A stretch of DNA of 64,000 bases from UBA4615 sp964399635 (GTDB lineage: Bacteria > Pseudomonadota > Gammaproteobacteria > Burkholderiales > Burkholderiaceae_E), in contig CAYNRU010000003.1 in assembly GCA_964399635.1 (NCBI GenBank), forward strand, positions 95,600 to 159,599, in the 5' to 3' direction. A program made the position numbers and the translations under genes. The notes below the pieces were generated by a model, which saw nothing but the letters and a program-made list of their open reading frames with translations, was not told the origin of the DNA and did not search any database. Positions 55,571-63,869 of this stretch are shown piece after piece (positions within the stretch are counted from its first letter, which is position 1; each line of letters opens with the position of its first letter).

Positions 55571-56311
55571 TCAGGTGTCCCGGTCGCGCGCGATCCGGTC
55601 GGCGAGCAGCCGCGCCTGCTCGCGCGCCACCTCGTCGCCCTGGCGTGCCGCCGCCGCGTACCAGCCCAGCGCCACGCGCAGGTCCTGCGCCACGCCCAGG
55701 CCCGTGTGGTACATCGAGGCGATCAGGTACTGCGCGGCGACGTCGCCGCCGTCCGCCGCGCGCTCGTACCAGCGGGCCGCCTGCGCGTAGTCGCGCGCGA
55801 TCCCCCGGCCGAGGTAGTACTGCGTCGCGGCCGACACCTGCGCGTCGACCATGCCCTGCTCGGCGGCCCGCAGGTACCAGGCCGTCGCCTCCGTCTGCGA
55901 GGCGCGCACGTGCTGCCCGGTCTCGAGCAGCGACGCGAGCATGAACTGGGCCGGCGCGAAGCCCGCCTCCGCGCTCGCACGCAGCAGCGCGACCGCGGCC
56001 GCGGCCGACGGCTGGCGACTCTCGTCGCGCAGCCGGATCACCGCCACGTTGTAGCGGGCCGACGCGTCGCCGCGGTCGGCGGCCTGCCTGAAGCGCTGGA
56101 GCGCGCGCGCCGTGTCGCCTGCCTCGTACAGTGCGAAAGCCTCGCGGTTCAAGGCGCGGACCGCTTCGGCGTCGCTGCGGCCGGCCCCGGCGCCGGCAGC
56201 GGGCGCGGCGGCAGGGGCGGACAGGCCGGCCGCCAGCGGCGAGCTCGAAGGCGCGAGGCCTGCCGTCAGTGCGACGGCGAGCACCGTCGCGAGCGAAATC
56301 ATAATTTGCAT
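55571..56311 (-). CDS. Sel1-like (TPR-related) repeat exported protein
   Basis: Protein of 246 residues with an N-terminal hydrophobic signal (ISLATVLAVALTAGLA) and about five Sel1-like repeats, for example ALQRFRQAADRGDASARYNV, ATAWYLRAAEQGMVDAQVSA and AARWYERAADGGDVAAQYLI. Such solenoids mediate protein contacts, often in the periplasm. ATG at 56311 or 56302 can serve as start. It is divergent from lemA. Partner unknown. Confidence 0.85.
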   Translation of the reverse strand: MQIMISLATVLAVALTAGLAPSSSPLAAGLSAPAAAPAAGAGAGRSDAEAVRALNREAFALYEAGDTARALQRFRQAADRGDASARYNVAVIRLRDESRQPSAAAAVALLRASAEAGFAPAQFMLASLLETGQHVRASQTEATAWYLRAAEQGMVDAQVSAATQYYLGRGIARDYAQAARWYERAADGGDVAAQYLIASMYHTGLGVAQDLRVALGWYAAAARQGDEVAREQARLLADRIARDRDT

Positions 56312-56411
56312 TCGGTGGGGTGCGGCCAACGGGATGACGGCGCGTCCGGACCGGGGATTAGGGTATCTTACGCGTCCCCGGCCTGCCCAGGCTGAACCCA
56401 TGGAGGCATTC

Positions 56412-57011
56412 GTGCTCAGACGTTTCCTGCTGGTCTGTACCGTCGCGCTCGGGCTGTCCGGCTGCGGATACAACGATATCCAGGTCGCCGACGAGTCGAC
56501 GAAGTCCGCCTGGTCCGAGGTCCTGAACCAGTACCAGCGCCGCGCCGATCTCATTCCCAACCTCGTGAACACGGTCAAGGGGTACGCCCAGCAGGAGAAG
56601 GACGTGCTGACCCAGGTCACCGAGGCGCGTTCGCGTGTCGGACAGATCCGCGTCGACCCGAGCGACCCCGCCTCGCTCAAGCAGTTCGAGTCGGCGCAGC
56701 GCGAAATGGGCAGCGCACTGTCGCGCCTGCTCGTCGTGTCGGAGAACTATCCGCAGCTCAAGTCCGACCAGAACTTCCGCGAGCTGCAGGCGCAACTCGA
56801 GGGCACCGAGAACCGCATCACGGTGTCCCGCAAGCGCTACATCGACACCGTCCAGAACTACAACGTGATGGTGCGGCAGTTCCCGGTGAACCTCACTGCG
56901 ATGGTCTTCGGCTACAAGGACAAGCCCCAGTTCGCGGTCGAGAACGAGCGCGAGATCTCCAAGCCGCCGACGGTCAACTTCGGCGCGCCGGCCGCCGAGC
57001 CGAAGAAGTAG
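56412..57011 (+). CDS. lemA: LemA family lipoprotein
   Basis: LemA-family protein of 199 residues. The N-terminus LLVCTVALGLSGCGYN carries a lipobox (LSGC), so it is probably a lipoprotein, rather than the N-terminal transmembrane form. The LemA core shows NQYQRRADLIPNLVNTVKGY, then the coiled SALSRLLVVSENYPQLKSD and RKRYIDTVQNYNVMVRQFP. GGAGG at 56402-56406 is five bases from the GTG at 56412, which is preferred over the ATG at 56400. The two TPM-domain genes downstream are its usual partners. Confidence 0.9.
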   Translation: MLRRFLLVCTVALGLSGCGYNDIQVADESTKSAWSEVLNQYQRRADLIPNLVNTVKGYAQQEKDVLTQVTEARSRVGQIRVDPSDPASLKQFESAQREMGSALSRLLVVSENYPQLKSDQNFRELQAQLEGTENRITVSRKRYIDTVQNYNVMVRQFPVNLTAMVFGYKDKPQFAVENEREISKPPTVNFGAPAAEPKK

Positions 57012-57035
57012 ACGACGCGTCCGGGGAGCGGCGCG

Positions 57036-58064
57036 GTGGCGGCGGGGCTGCGAGCGGTCGAGGCACGGGAGGCCGGGCCCCGATACCGCCCGGTGACGGG
57101 GCGCATCGTCGCGCGGCTGCTCGCCGGGCTGGCCCTCGTCGCGCAGCTGCTGCTGCTGCTCGCGCCGCCTGCCGCGGCGCAGTCTCCGGTGGCCGTGCCG
57201 GCGCTGACGGCGCGGGTCACCGACCTCACCGGCACCCTGACCGCGCCCCAGCGCCAGCAGCTGGAGGCCGAGCTCGCCGGGCTCGAGCAGCGCAAGGGCG
57301 CGCAGGTCGCGATCCTGATCGTGCCCACGACGCAGCCCGAGGAGATCGACCAGTTCGGCATCCGCGTGGCCGAGGCCTGGAAGCTCGGGCGTGGCCGCGA
57401 GCGGGCGCAGCGCGACACCGGCGACAAGGGCGCCCGCGCCATCGACGACGGCGTCATCGTCATCGTCGCCAAGAACGACCGCAAGGTGCGCATCGAGGTC
57501 GGCTACGGCCTGGAGGGCGCGATCCCCGATGCGATCGCCAAGCGGATCATCTCCGAGTCGATCTCGCCGCGCTTTCGGACCGGCGACTTCTTCGGCGGCC
57601 TGCAGGCCGCGGTCGCGGACCTCTCCAAGCGGATCGCCGGCGAGGACCTGCCCGCGCCCTGGCAGCCGGGGCCGGGCGGTGGCGAGCCGTCGATGGGGCT
57701 GCTGCCGCTGGTGCTGGGCGCGTTCGTGATGGGACTGTTCGTGTCGCAGGTGGCCGGGCGCTTCATCGGTGCTGCCATCGGCGGGGGCGGAGCGGGCCTG
57801 GGCGCGGCGTCGGCGCTCGCCTCGACCGGGCTGGGTGCGGTGGTCGGCCTGGGCGTGTTCCTGGGGATCCTCGCGATGGGCGGCGGCCGGGGCGGCGGGG
57901 GCGGCGGTGGCGGACGGCTGCGGCCGGTCGGCCGGCGCACCCTCGGCCAGGGTCCGGTGATCATTCCCGGCGGATGGGGCGGCGGTGGCGGATTCGGCGG
58001 GGGCGGTGGCTTTGGCGGTGGCGGTGGCGGGTTCGGCGGGGGAGGGGCGTCGGGTGACTGGTGA
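57036..58064 (+). CDS. TPM domain membrane protein (YgcG family)
   Basis: Protein of 342 residues. A signal peptide (VARLLAGLALVAQLLLLLAP, cleaved after AAAQ near 49) leads to a periplasmic TPM domain (about 55-205) with TDLTGTLTAPQRQQLEAEL, GVIVIVAKNDRKVRIEVGYG and LEGAIPDAIAKRIISE. Hydrophobic segments near 230-250 and 265-285 anchor it. It ends in a glycine/phenylalanine-rich tail of GGGGGFGG units terminating in SGDW, as in other YgcG proteins. The GTG start has a GGGGAG site 8 bases upstream. It follows lemA by 24 bases. Confidence 0.9.
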   Translation: MAAGLRAVEAREAGPRYRPVTGRIVARLLAGLALVAQLLLLLAPPAAAQSPVAVPALTARVTDLTGTLTAPQRQQLEAELAGLEQRKGAQVAILIVPTTQPEEIDQFGIRVAEAWKLGRGRERAQRDTGDKGARAIDDGVIVIVAKNDRKVRIEVGYGLEGAIPDAIAKRIISESISPRFRTGDFFGGLQAAVADLSKRIAGEDLPAPWQPGPGGGEPSMGLLPLVLGAFVMGLFVSQVAGRFIGAAIGGGGAGLGAASALASTGLGAVVGLGVFLGILAMGGGRGGGGGGGGRLRPVGRRTLGQGPVIIPGGWGGGGGFGGGGGFGGGGGGFGGGGASGDW

Positions 58065-58100
58065 GCAAATGATCCTCCTGTCGCGTTGCGGAGCCCGGCC

Positions 58101-58616
58101 GTGAGTCCGCGCAGTGGCATCGGCCGCTGGCTCCACCACCTGTGGATCGGTCCGATGCACGTGAACCGCGCGTTTCCGCGCCAGGCGATCCTGCGGATCG
58201 AGCAGGCGATCGCCGAGGGCGAGCGCGTGCATCGCGCCGAGGTCCGCTTCGCGATCGAATCGTCGCTGCACGCCTCGCAGCTGTGGCGCGGCACGACCGC
58301 ACGCGAGCGCGCGCTGCAGGTCTTTTCGGAGTTCCGGATCTGGGACACCGAGGAGAACAACGGCGTGCTGGTCTACCTGCTGTGGGCCGACCACGCGGTG
58401 GAGATCATCGCGGATCGCGGCGCGGTCAGGCGGGTCGACCCGGCCGTCTGGCAGGACGCCTGCACGACGCTGGCCACGGCCTGCCGGGAGGCACGCCAGG
58501 TCGACGGCTCGGTCGAGGCGCTCGCTGCGATCGGTGCCGCGCTGGCCGCGGCCTTCCCGTCGGACGGCCGCGACAATCCCGACGAGCTGCCCAACGCGCC
58601 GATGATGCTCGGCTGA
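58101..58616 (+). CDS. Second TPM domain protein
   Basis: TPM-domain protein of 171 residues without a signal peptide. Segments AILRIEQAIAEGERVHRAEV, VFSEFRIWDTEENNGVLVYL and ADHAVEIIADRGAVRRV match the family. The GTG at 58101 has a GGAG site 7 bases upstream; a TTG at 58086 would add five residues. It lies 36 bases after the first TPM gene, giving the common lemA-TPM-TPM set of unknown envelope function. Confidence 0.85.
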   Translation: MSPRSGIGRWLHHLWIGPMHVNRAFPRQAILRIEQAIAEGERVHRAEVRFAIESSLHASQLWRGTTARERALQVFSEFRIWDTEENNGVLVYLLWADHAVEIIADRGAVRRVDPAVWQDACTTLATACREARQVDGSVEALAAIGAALAAAFPSDGRDNPDELPNAPMMLG

Positions 58617-58632
58617 TCGAGGCCCCGGCGGC

Positions 58633-60048
58633 TCAGGCGCCGGGTACGCTTCCCGCGTTGAGCGGCGCGAGCACGGTCTCGACCACTTCGGCCACGTCGA
58701 AGAGCGCCGCGTCGGCGCCCCATCGGCCCACCAGCTGCAGCCCGACCGGCAGCGGCGCGCTGTCGCCGTCACGGACCCGGCCGCAGGGCACCGACAGGCC
58801 GGGATGGCCGCTGGTGCTGATCCAGTAGCAGGTCTTGAGCCAGTCGATGTAGTTGGCGAGCGGCACGCCGTCGATCGCGGTCGGGAAGGGCATGTCGAGC
58901 GGGAAGGGCAGCACCTGCACCGTGGGCAGCAGGAAGGCGTCGTAGTGCGCCATGAACGAGGCGACCCGCCGGAACACCGTGCTGCGCAGGCGCTGCGCGC
59001 GGGCGATGCGGGCCGCGTCCAGCGCGAGCCCCTGCTCGATGTTCCACACCACCGTGTCCTTCATGCGGCCCCGCTCGGTCGCATACAGCTCGCCCAGCCA
59101 CTCCACGAAGTACAGCCCGCGCAGCGTCAGGAAGGCCTCGTCGGCGCCCTCGAAGTCCGGATGCGCCTCGGTCAGCTCGACACCCGCATCGCGCAGCGCG
59201 TCGATCGCGCGCATGAACGCGGCGCGCACCGGCTCGGCGAGCGGCACGCCGCCCAGGTCCGCCGACCAGGCGAGCTTCAGCCCGCGGGCCGCAGGCAGCG
59301 GCGGGCGCTGCTCGAGCCAGTCGATCCAGCCCCCGATCGGCCGGTGGGCCGGCCGATCGAACAGCGCCGTGTGGACCAGCCTGCAGTCGTCGACCGTGCG
59401 CCCGAGCGGGCCGATGGTCGACAGCGTGTCGAAGCCGTTCGGCCCGTCGGCGAGCGACGGGTCGAGCCGAGTGGACGGCCGGATGCCGACCACACCGCAG
59501 AAGCTCGCCGGGTTGCGCAGGCTCGCGGCCAGGTCGGAGCCGTCGGCGACCACCGCCATGCCGGTCGCGAGCGCCGCCGCGGCGCCGCCCGACGAGCCGC
59601 CCACCGTGCGCGACGGGTCCCACGGGTTGCGGGTCGCGCCGAACACGGTGTTGAAGGTCTGCGAGCCGGCCGCAAACTCAGGCGTGTTGGACTTGGCGAT
59701 CAGCAGTGCGCCCGCCTCGCGCAGCCGGCGCACGCCGGGCGCGTCGACGCCGGGCACCCGGTCGGCGAAGATCGGCGAGCCGAGCGTGGTGCGCAGCCCC
59801 GCCGTGTCGAAGATGTCCTTGGCGACGTAGGGCAGCCCGGCCAGCAGCCCGACGGGTTCGCCGGCGCGGATCGCGCGGCCGGCCGCCTCGGCCTCGCGAA
59901 GGCACGCGTCGCGGTCGCGGCGCGTGGGGAGCGCGTTCAGCGCCGGGTGGAGTCGGTCGATCGCGCCATGACAGGCGACGAGGACGTCTGCGGGGGAGCG
60001 GCGGTGCTGGGCGAAGGCCGCGAGGAGTGCGCGAATGGGGGGGTGCAC
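58633..60048 (-). CDS. Amidase (amidase signature family)
   Basis: Amidase-signature hydrolase of 471 residues. The catalytic lysine is in GLPYVAKDIFDTAG, the glycine/serine stretch is GGSSGGAAAALATG and the nucleophile region is ADGSDLAASLRNPASFCG; the usual glycine pair before the serine is alanine pair here. The N-terminal helix ALLAAFAQHRRSPADVLVAC fits the family, so the start must be at or before it; the GTG at 60048 is the only suitable codon but lacks a ribosome-binding site. Its first 112 bases lie inside the upstream HExxH gene. Substrate unknown. Confidence 0.85.
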   Translation of the reverse strand: MHPPIRALLAAFAQHRRSPADVLVACHGAIDRLHPALNALPTRRDRDACLREAEAAGRAIRAGEPVGLLAGLPYVAKDIFDTAGLRTTLGSPIFADRVPGVDAPGVRRLREAGALLIAKSNTPEFAAGSQTFNTVFGATRNPWDPSRTVGGSSGGAAAALATGMAVVADGSDLAASLRNPASFCGVVGIRPSTRLDPSLADGPNGFDTLSTIGPLGRTVDDCRLVHTALFDRPAHRPIGGWIDWLEQRPPLPAARGLKLAWSADLGGVPLAEPVRAAFMRAIDALRDAGVELTEAHPDFEGADEAFLTLRGLYFVEWLGELYATERGRMKDTVVWNIEQGLALDAARIARAQRLRSTVFRRVASFMAHYDAFLLPTVQVLPFPLDMPFPTAIDGVPLANYIDWLKTCYWISTSGHPGLSVPCGRVRDGDSAPLPVGLQLVGRWGADAALFDVAEVVETVLAPLNAGSVPGA

Positions 60049-60425
60049 GAGAGGAGGAGCCTGCAGGCGTGGACGTCGAGCCCGATATGGTAGCCGGTGG
60101 CCAGAGCCCGGGCCGCGTCGTCGAGCCGCCCCCGGCGCAAGGCTGCCTCGCAGGCGTCGAGCTCCGCACGAAAGGCCGCCACCTCCATCCGCAGGCGATA
60201 GGGGCGGCTCAGGTAGTAGCGCAGCATGTGAAGCAGCGTGCCGCCGCGCCAGAACTGCTTGCAGTGCTCGAGCTCGTGGATCAGGGTCGGGCGGTCGGCG
60301 GCGTAATCGCCGCGGATGATCACGAACAGGCCCATGCTCAGGCCGACCAGCCGGCCGGGCATCCGGTCGAGCACGAGGACGGGCACGGGGACGACGCGCC
60401 AGAGGCGCTCGAATGCGAGTTTCAT
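59937..60425 (-). CDS. Small putative zinc metallopeptidase (HELEH)
   Basis: Uncharacterised protein of 162 residues. It has a zincin-like H50-E-L-E-H54 motif in TLIHELEHCKQFWRGG, a hydrophobic stretch near 11-19 and 28-38, and a basic segment YYLSRPYRLRMEVAAFRAEL that may carry a third ligand glutamate. The last 35 residues are serine/proline-rich and coincide with the overlapping amidase start in another frame, so the true domain may end near residue 125. It is probably real because the motif and its context are conserved-looking, but activity is unproven. Confidence 0.62.
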   Translation of the reverse strand: MKLAFERLWRVVPVPVLVLDRMPGRLVGLSMGLFVIIRGDYAADRPTLIHELEHCKQFWRGGTLLHMLRYYLSRPYRLRMEVAAFRAELDACEAALRRGRLDDAARALATGYHIGLDVHACRLLLSCTPPFAHSSRPSPSTAAPPQTSSSPVMARSTDSTRR

Positions 60426-60582
60426 GAAGACCGACCAAAGCAATTCGTGTGCCGATGAACGATTCTCGATCCAGGTCATTGATTGGTAAAGAATTCGGCT
60501 TTCGGGTGAGCGGCGCACCCCGAACCTGTGTAAAGGTAGGCGTCACTCGATGTCAAGGCGTTGTGTCGTGATGGAGCCTTCG

Positions 60583-61806
60583 ATGACCGTGTCGCGTCGC
60601 GTTGCCGGGGTCGGGGCTCTCGTGGCCGCGTCGGTTGCGCTGCATGCGATGGTGATCGGCGGTCTGGCCGGGCATCGGGTCGGCGTGGAGCCGGATGCAG
60701 CCGTCGTGCGCCAGGCGCCGGTCCAGGTCGTGATGGTGTCCCCGCCGCCGCCGCCGGCTGCCCCGTCGGCGGCGGTGCCCGCTGCAGCGGCCCCCGTCAG
60801 GCCCGCCCCGCCCGCCGCGAAGCCGCGCCCGGCTGCCCGTCCCGTCCCCCCGCCGCCCGACGCCTCGGCCGCGCCCGCCCTCGCGGCCCCGACGCAGGCC
60901 GACGCCGGCGCAGCCGTATCGCCCGCCGAGCTCCCGCCCCAGGACACCGACACGCTGGTCGCCGGGACGGCCGACGCCGCGGCGGGCACGGCTGCCGGGG
61001 CCGATCGCCCGGGCGCACCGGCGGCATCGTCACCGTCCGACGCGGCGGCGCCGGAGACGGCGCCATCGGAGCGCGCCCCCGGCCCGGTCGCGAGCGCGCT
61101 CCCGGCCGTGCCGACCGCCGCCGAGCCACCTCGTGCGCCGCTGCCCGCGCTGCCCGGCTCGCGCGTCCAGCGCTTCCGCGTGTACTGGGGCGACTTCAGC
61201 GAGGAGCGCTCGGTCGCCCGCCTGCAGTACCACCTGTCGAACGACGGCGACCATTACCGCATCCGCACCGAGGCGCAGGCCGAAGGCCTGATCTCCCTCG
61301 TCTACGCCGGCACGCTGGTCCAGGAGAGCACCGGGCGCCTGGGGGCCGACGGGCTCGAGCCCCGGCGCTACGTCGAGCAGCGCGGCAAGCGGGCCGAGCG
61401 TCTGGTTGCGTTCGATCCTGCCGGCCAGCGCCTGCTGCCCACTGGCGGTGCGCCGTCGGTCGCACTGCCCCCCGGCACCCAGGATCGGCTGAGCGTCTTC
61501 TACCAGATCGGGCTGGTGGCACGCAGCGATCCGGCGGGCTTCGTCGCGGGACGCTCGCACGAGCTGCCGGTGGCGTCGCTCAGGACCGTGGAGATGCAGC
61601 GCTTCGATGTCATCGGCGACGAGGTGCTGATGACGCCCGGCGGCCCGGTGCGTGCGCTGCACCTGCGCCGACTCTCGCCGCCCGGCAAGGACGATCCGCG
61701 GATCGATCTCTGGTTGGGGTACGATTTGGAGATGTTGCCGGTGCGCCTGCGCATCGAGGATGCGGGCCACCGGGTGCTCGACCAAGTGCTCGAGCGCGAG
61801 GGCTGA
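60583..61806 (+). CDS. DUF3108 domain protein with TonB-like proline-rich N-terminus
   Basis: Protein of 407 residues. One N-terminal transmembrane or signal segment (VGALVAASVALHAMVIGGLA) precedes about 130 residues rich in proline and alanine (for example PPPPPAAPSAAVPAAAAPV), resembling TonB or TolA linkers. The C-terminal 200 residues form the DUF3108 domain (RVYWGDFSEERSVARLQYHL, SLVYAGTLVQESTGRL, DLWLGYDLEMLPVRLRI). GGAG at 60573-60576 supports the ATG at 60583; ATGs at 60550 and 60571 are alternatives. Probably periplasm-facing; function unknown. Confidence 0.82.
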   Translation: MTVSRRVAGVGALVAASVALHAMVIGGLAGHRVGVEPDAAVVRQAPVQVVMVSPPPPPAAPSAAVPAAAAPVRPAPPAAKPRPAARPVPPPPDASAAPALAAPTQADAGAAVSPAELPPQDTDTLVAGTADAAAGTAAGADRPGAPAASSPSDAAAPETAPSERAPGPVASALPAVPTAAEPPRAPLPALPGSRVQRFRVYWGDFSEERSVARLQYHLSNDGDHYRIRTEAQAEGLISLVYAGTLVQESTGRLGADGLEPRRYVEQRGKRAERLVAFDPAGQRLLPTGGAPSVALPPGTQDRLSVFYQIGLVARSDPAGFVAGRSHELPVASLRTVEMQRFDVIGDEVLMTPGGPVRALHLRRLSPPGKDDPRIDLWLGYDLEMLPVRLRIEDAGHRVLDQVLEREG

Positions 61807-61841
61807 GGCCCGCACCGGCCCACTCCAGGAGTCTTTGTCCC

Positions 61842-62246
61842 ATGTCTCAGAAAGACGGCCGCCCTGGCGGGCGCAACGTGCTCGGCGGGCCCCTGCTCGC
61901 GTGTTCGTTCGATCCGGTCACCGGCTTCTTCCGAGACGGCTGCTGCCTCACCGGCCCCGCCGATCTCGGCAGCCACACCGTGTGCGCCCGCGTCACCGAG
62001 CCCTTCCTCCAGTTCAGCCTGGCGCGCGGCAACGACCTCTCCACGCCGCGTCCCGAGTACCGCTTCAAGGGTCTCGCGCCCGGCGACCGCTGGTGCCTGT
62101 GCGCGGCCCGTTGGCTGGAGGCCTTCGAGGCCGGCGTGGCGCCGCCCGTGGTGCTCGAGGCGACGCACGAGGCGGCCCTCAAGACCGTGCCGCTGCAGGC
62201 GCTGCTCGCCAACGCCTGGGGCCAGCGCCCGACCGCCTCGCGCTGA
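61842..62246 (+). CDS. DUF2237 family protein
   Basis: Conserved protein of 134 residues with the DUF2237 pattern: NVLGGPLLACSFDPVTGFFR, DGCCLTGPADLGSHTVCARV, RGNDLSTPRPEYRFKGL and GDRWCLCAARWLEAFEAG. Five or more conserved cysteines suggest metal or redox chemistry, but no function is established. AGGAG at 61827-61831 precedes the ATG. It lies 35 bases after the DUF3108 gene and 10 before the hydrolase. Confidence 0.9.
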   Translation: MSQKDGRPGGRNVLGGPLLACSFDPVTGFFRDGCCLTGPADLGSHTVCARVTEPFLQFSLARGNDLSTPRPEYRFKGLAPGDRWCLCAARWLEAFEAGVAPPVVLEATHEAALKTVPLQALLANAWGQRPTASR

Positions 62247-62256
62247 GGTGCGCCCC

Positions 62257-62904
62257 GTGAAGCTGCTGATCGTCCCGGTCACGCCGTTCCAGCAGAACTG
62301 CTCGATCCTGGTCGACGAGGCCACCGGCCGCGCGGTCGTCATCGACCCGGGCGGCGATCTCGATCGCATCGACCAGGCGCTCGCCGCCACCGGCGCCACC
62401 CTCGAGAAGGTCCTGCTGACCCACGGCCACATCGACCACTGCGGCCAGGCGGCCGAGTACGCCCGGCGCCACGACGTGAAGATCGAAGGGCCGCAGCGCG
62501 AGGACAAGTTCTGGATCGACCAGCTGCCCGGCCAGGGCAGGCAGTTCGGCTTTCCGCCGCTGCAGGCCTTCGAGTCCGACCGCTGGCTCGAGGACGGCGA
62601 CGTCGTGCGCTTCGGCGAGGTGACGCTCCAGGTCGCCCACTGCCCGGGGCACACGCCGGGGCACGTCGTGTTCTTCGATCCGGCCAGCCGTCTCGCCATC
62701 GTCGGCGACGTCCTGTTCCAGGGCTCGATCGGCCGCACCGATTTTTCGCGCGGCAACCATGCCCAGCTGATCGAGTCCATCCGCAGCAAGCTCTGGCCGA
62801 TGGGCGACGACGTGGCCTTCGTGCCCGGCCACGGCCCGATGTCGACCTTCGGGGAAGAGCGGGCGGGCAACCCCTTCGTGGCGGACGACGTTCTCGGGGG
62901 TTGA
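62257..62904 (+). CDS. Metallo-beta-lactamase fold hydrolase (glyoxalase II-like)
   Basis: MBL-fold thioesterase/hydrolase of 215 residues. The metal-binding motif is LLTHGHIDHCGQAAEY, with further ligands in AHCPGHTPGHVVF, the aspartate in VGDVLFQGSIGRTDF and the final histidine in FVPGHGPMSTFG. The GTG at 62257 follows GAGG by 8 bases and gives the usual N-terminus KLLIVPVTPFQQNCSIL; GTG at 62248 would add three residues. It resembles the YcbL-type glyoxalase II group. Confidence 0.93.
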   Translation: MKLLIVPVTPFQQNCSILVDEATGRAVVIDPGGDLDRIDQALAATGATLEKVLLTHGHIDHCGQAAEYARRHDVKIEGPQREDKFWIDQLPGQGRQFGFPPLQAFESDRWLEDGDVVRFGEVTLQVAHCPGHTPGHVVFFDPASRLAIVGDVLFQGSIGRTDFSRGNHAQLIESIRSKLWPMGDDVAFVPGHGPMSTFGEERAGNPFVADDVLGG

Positions 62905-62932
62905 GGCGCGCCGGCCGCGCCCGGCCCGTCGA

Positions 62933-63661
62933 TCAGGCGCTGCGTCGCGCGCGCGAGAGCGCGGCCAGCCCGATCAGCCCCGCACCGAGCAGCAGCGTCG
63001 TGCCGGAGAGCGGCACCCGTGCCTCGAGCGCCTGGATCTTGAAGGCGTCGCCCTGCGAGTCGCCGCGGGCCGCGATCACCAGCCAGTTCCCGGTGAGCGC
63101 CGTGTCGTAGTCGTAGGTCACCAGCGTGCCCGCCGGGCAGGCCGCGGCGCAGGTGCGCCGGCCGACGTAGCTCAGTCCGTCGAGCCCGTTCAGGACCGTC
63201 GCGGTCGTATCGAACCTGTGGCCAGGCGCCAAAGTGCCGAGCCAGACGTCGATCCCCGCGTTGCCGTAGGACGCGAGCTCGATGCGCGACAGCGACAGGG
63301 TCGCCCCGAGGTCGAAGGTGACGAAATCGATGCGCACCGTGTTGTCGACGCTGTGCTGGCCGTCGTCGCTGCCGCTGAACACGCCGAGCCCGTTGTCGTA
63401 CCAGCCTAGGAAGGCGCCCCCGAGCACGTCGGTCCCGCGGGTCGCGGCTTCGGCGCTGCTGCCCCAGCCCGTCGCGACGAGCGTCTGCCCGCCGGTGGCG
63501 CTGACGAAGCTGCGCCCCGAGTAGCCGGGCGCGTCCACGCCCGCCGGGCCGCCCAGGAAGTCCCACCGGTACGGCGCCGCCGACGCGCTGCAGGACGAGG
63601 CCGCGATCACGAGCGCCGCTGCCGCGAGGCCCATCCACTTCCAGTGCCGATCTGCTTGCAT
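62933..63661 (-). CDS. VPLPA-CTERM sorting domain exported protein
   Basis: Exported protein of 242 residues. A signal peptide (WMGLAAAALVIAASSCSASA) ends near residue 28. The middle is a beta-rich, low-charge domain (for example YRWDFLGGPAGVDAPGYSG) with one cysteine pair (RRTCAAACPAG). From residue 216 it has a VPLSG motif, a hydrophobic helix (LLLGAGLIGLAAL) and a basic end (RARRSA), the tripartite exosortase-type C-terminal signal. It is probably processed and displayed on the surface. No exosortase gene is in the window. Confidence 0.88.
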   Translation of the reverse strand: MQADRHWKWMGLAAAALVIAASSCSASAAPYRWDFLGGPAGVDAPGYSGRSFVSATGGQTLVATGWGSSAEAATRGTDVLGGAFLGWYDNGLGVFSGSDDGQHSVDNTVRIDFVTFDLGATLSLSRIELASYGNAGIDVWLGTLAPGHRFDTTATVLNGLDGLSYVGRRTCAAACPAGTLVTYDYDTALTGNWLVIAARGDSQGDAFKIQALEARVPLSGTTLLLGAGLIGLAALSRARRSA

Positions 63662-63869
63662 GGTGACATCCCCTATCGCGGCCGTAGCGGTCCGCGGGGA
63701 CGTGCATGCGAGCTTCGTGCCAGGCGAAAGAACCGGTTTACAGATCAGGGCCTTGCGGATCGTCGCACGGCCTGGACCGTCGCCTGCTCGCGTCGTCTGT
63801 AAAGACCGTCGAGGTGACTTGTGTCACGGATTGCACCGGCGCGGGCGCGGCATGCGCCTGCCGCCAGGC
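63662..63869. other. Intergenic gap before glnS end, nothing recognised
   Basis: This 208-base gap separates the VPLPA-CTERM gene from the glnS 3' end, both on the minus strand. It would contain the promoter of the former. Short frames here have no start signals, and no RNA gene or strong hairpin was identified. Confidence 0.4.

Noticed and set aside
57960..58060. GC-rich repeat tract as a CRISPR or satellite repeat.
   Set aside because: It encodes the glycine/phenylalanine tail of the TPM protein in frame and has no spacer structure.
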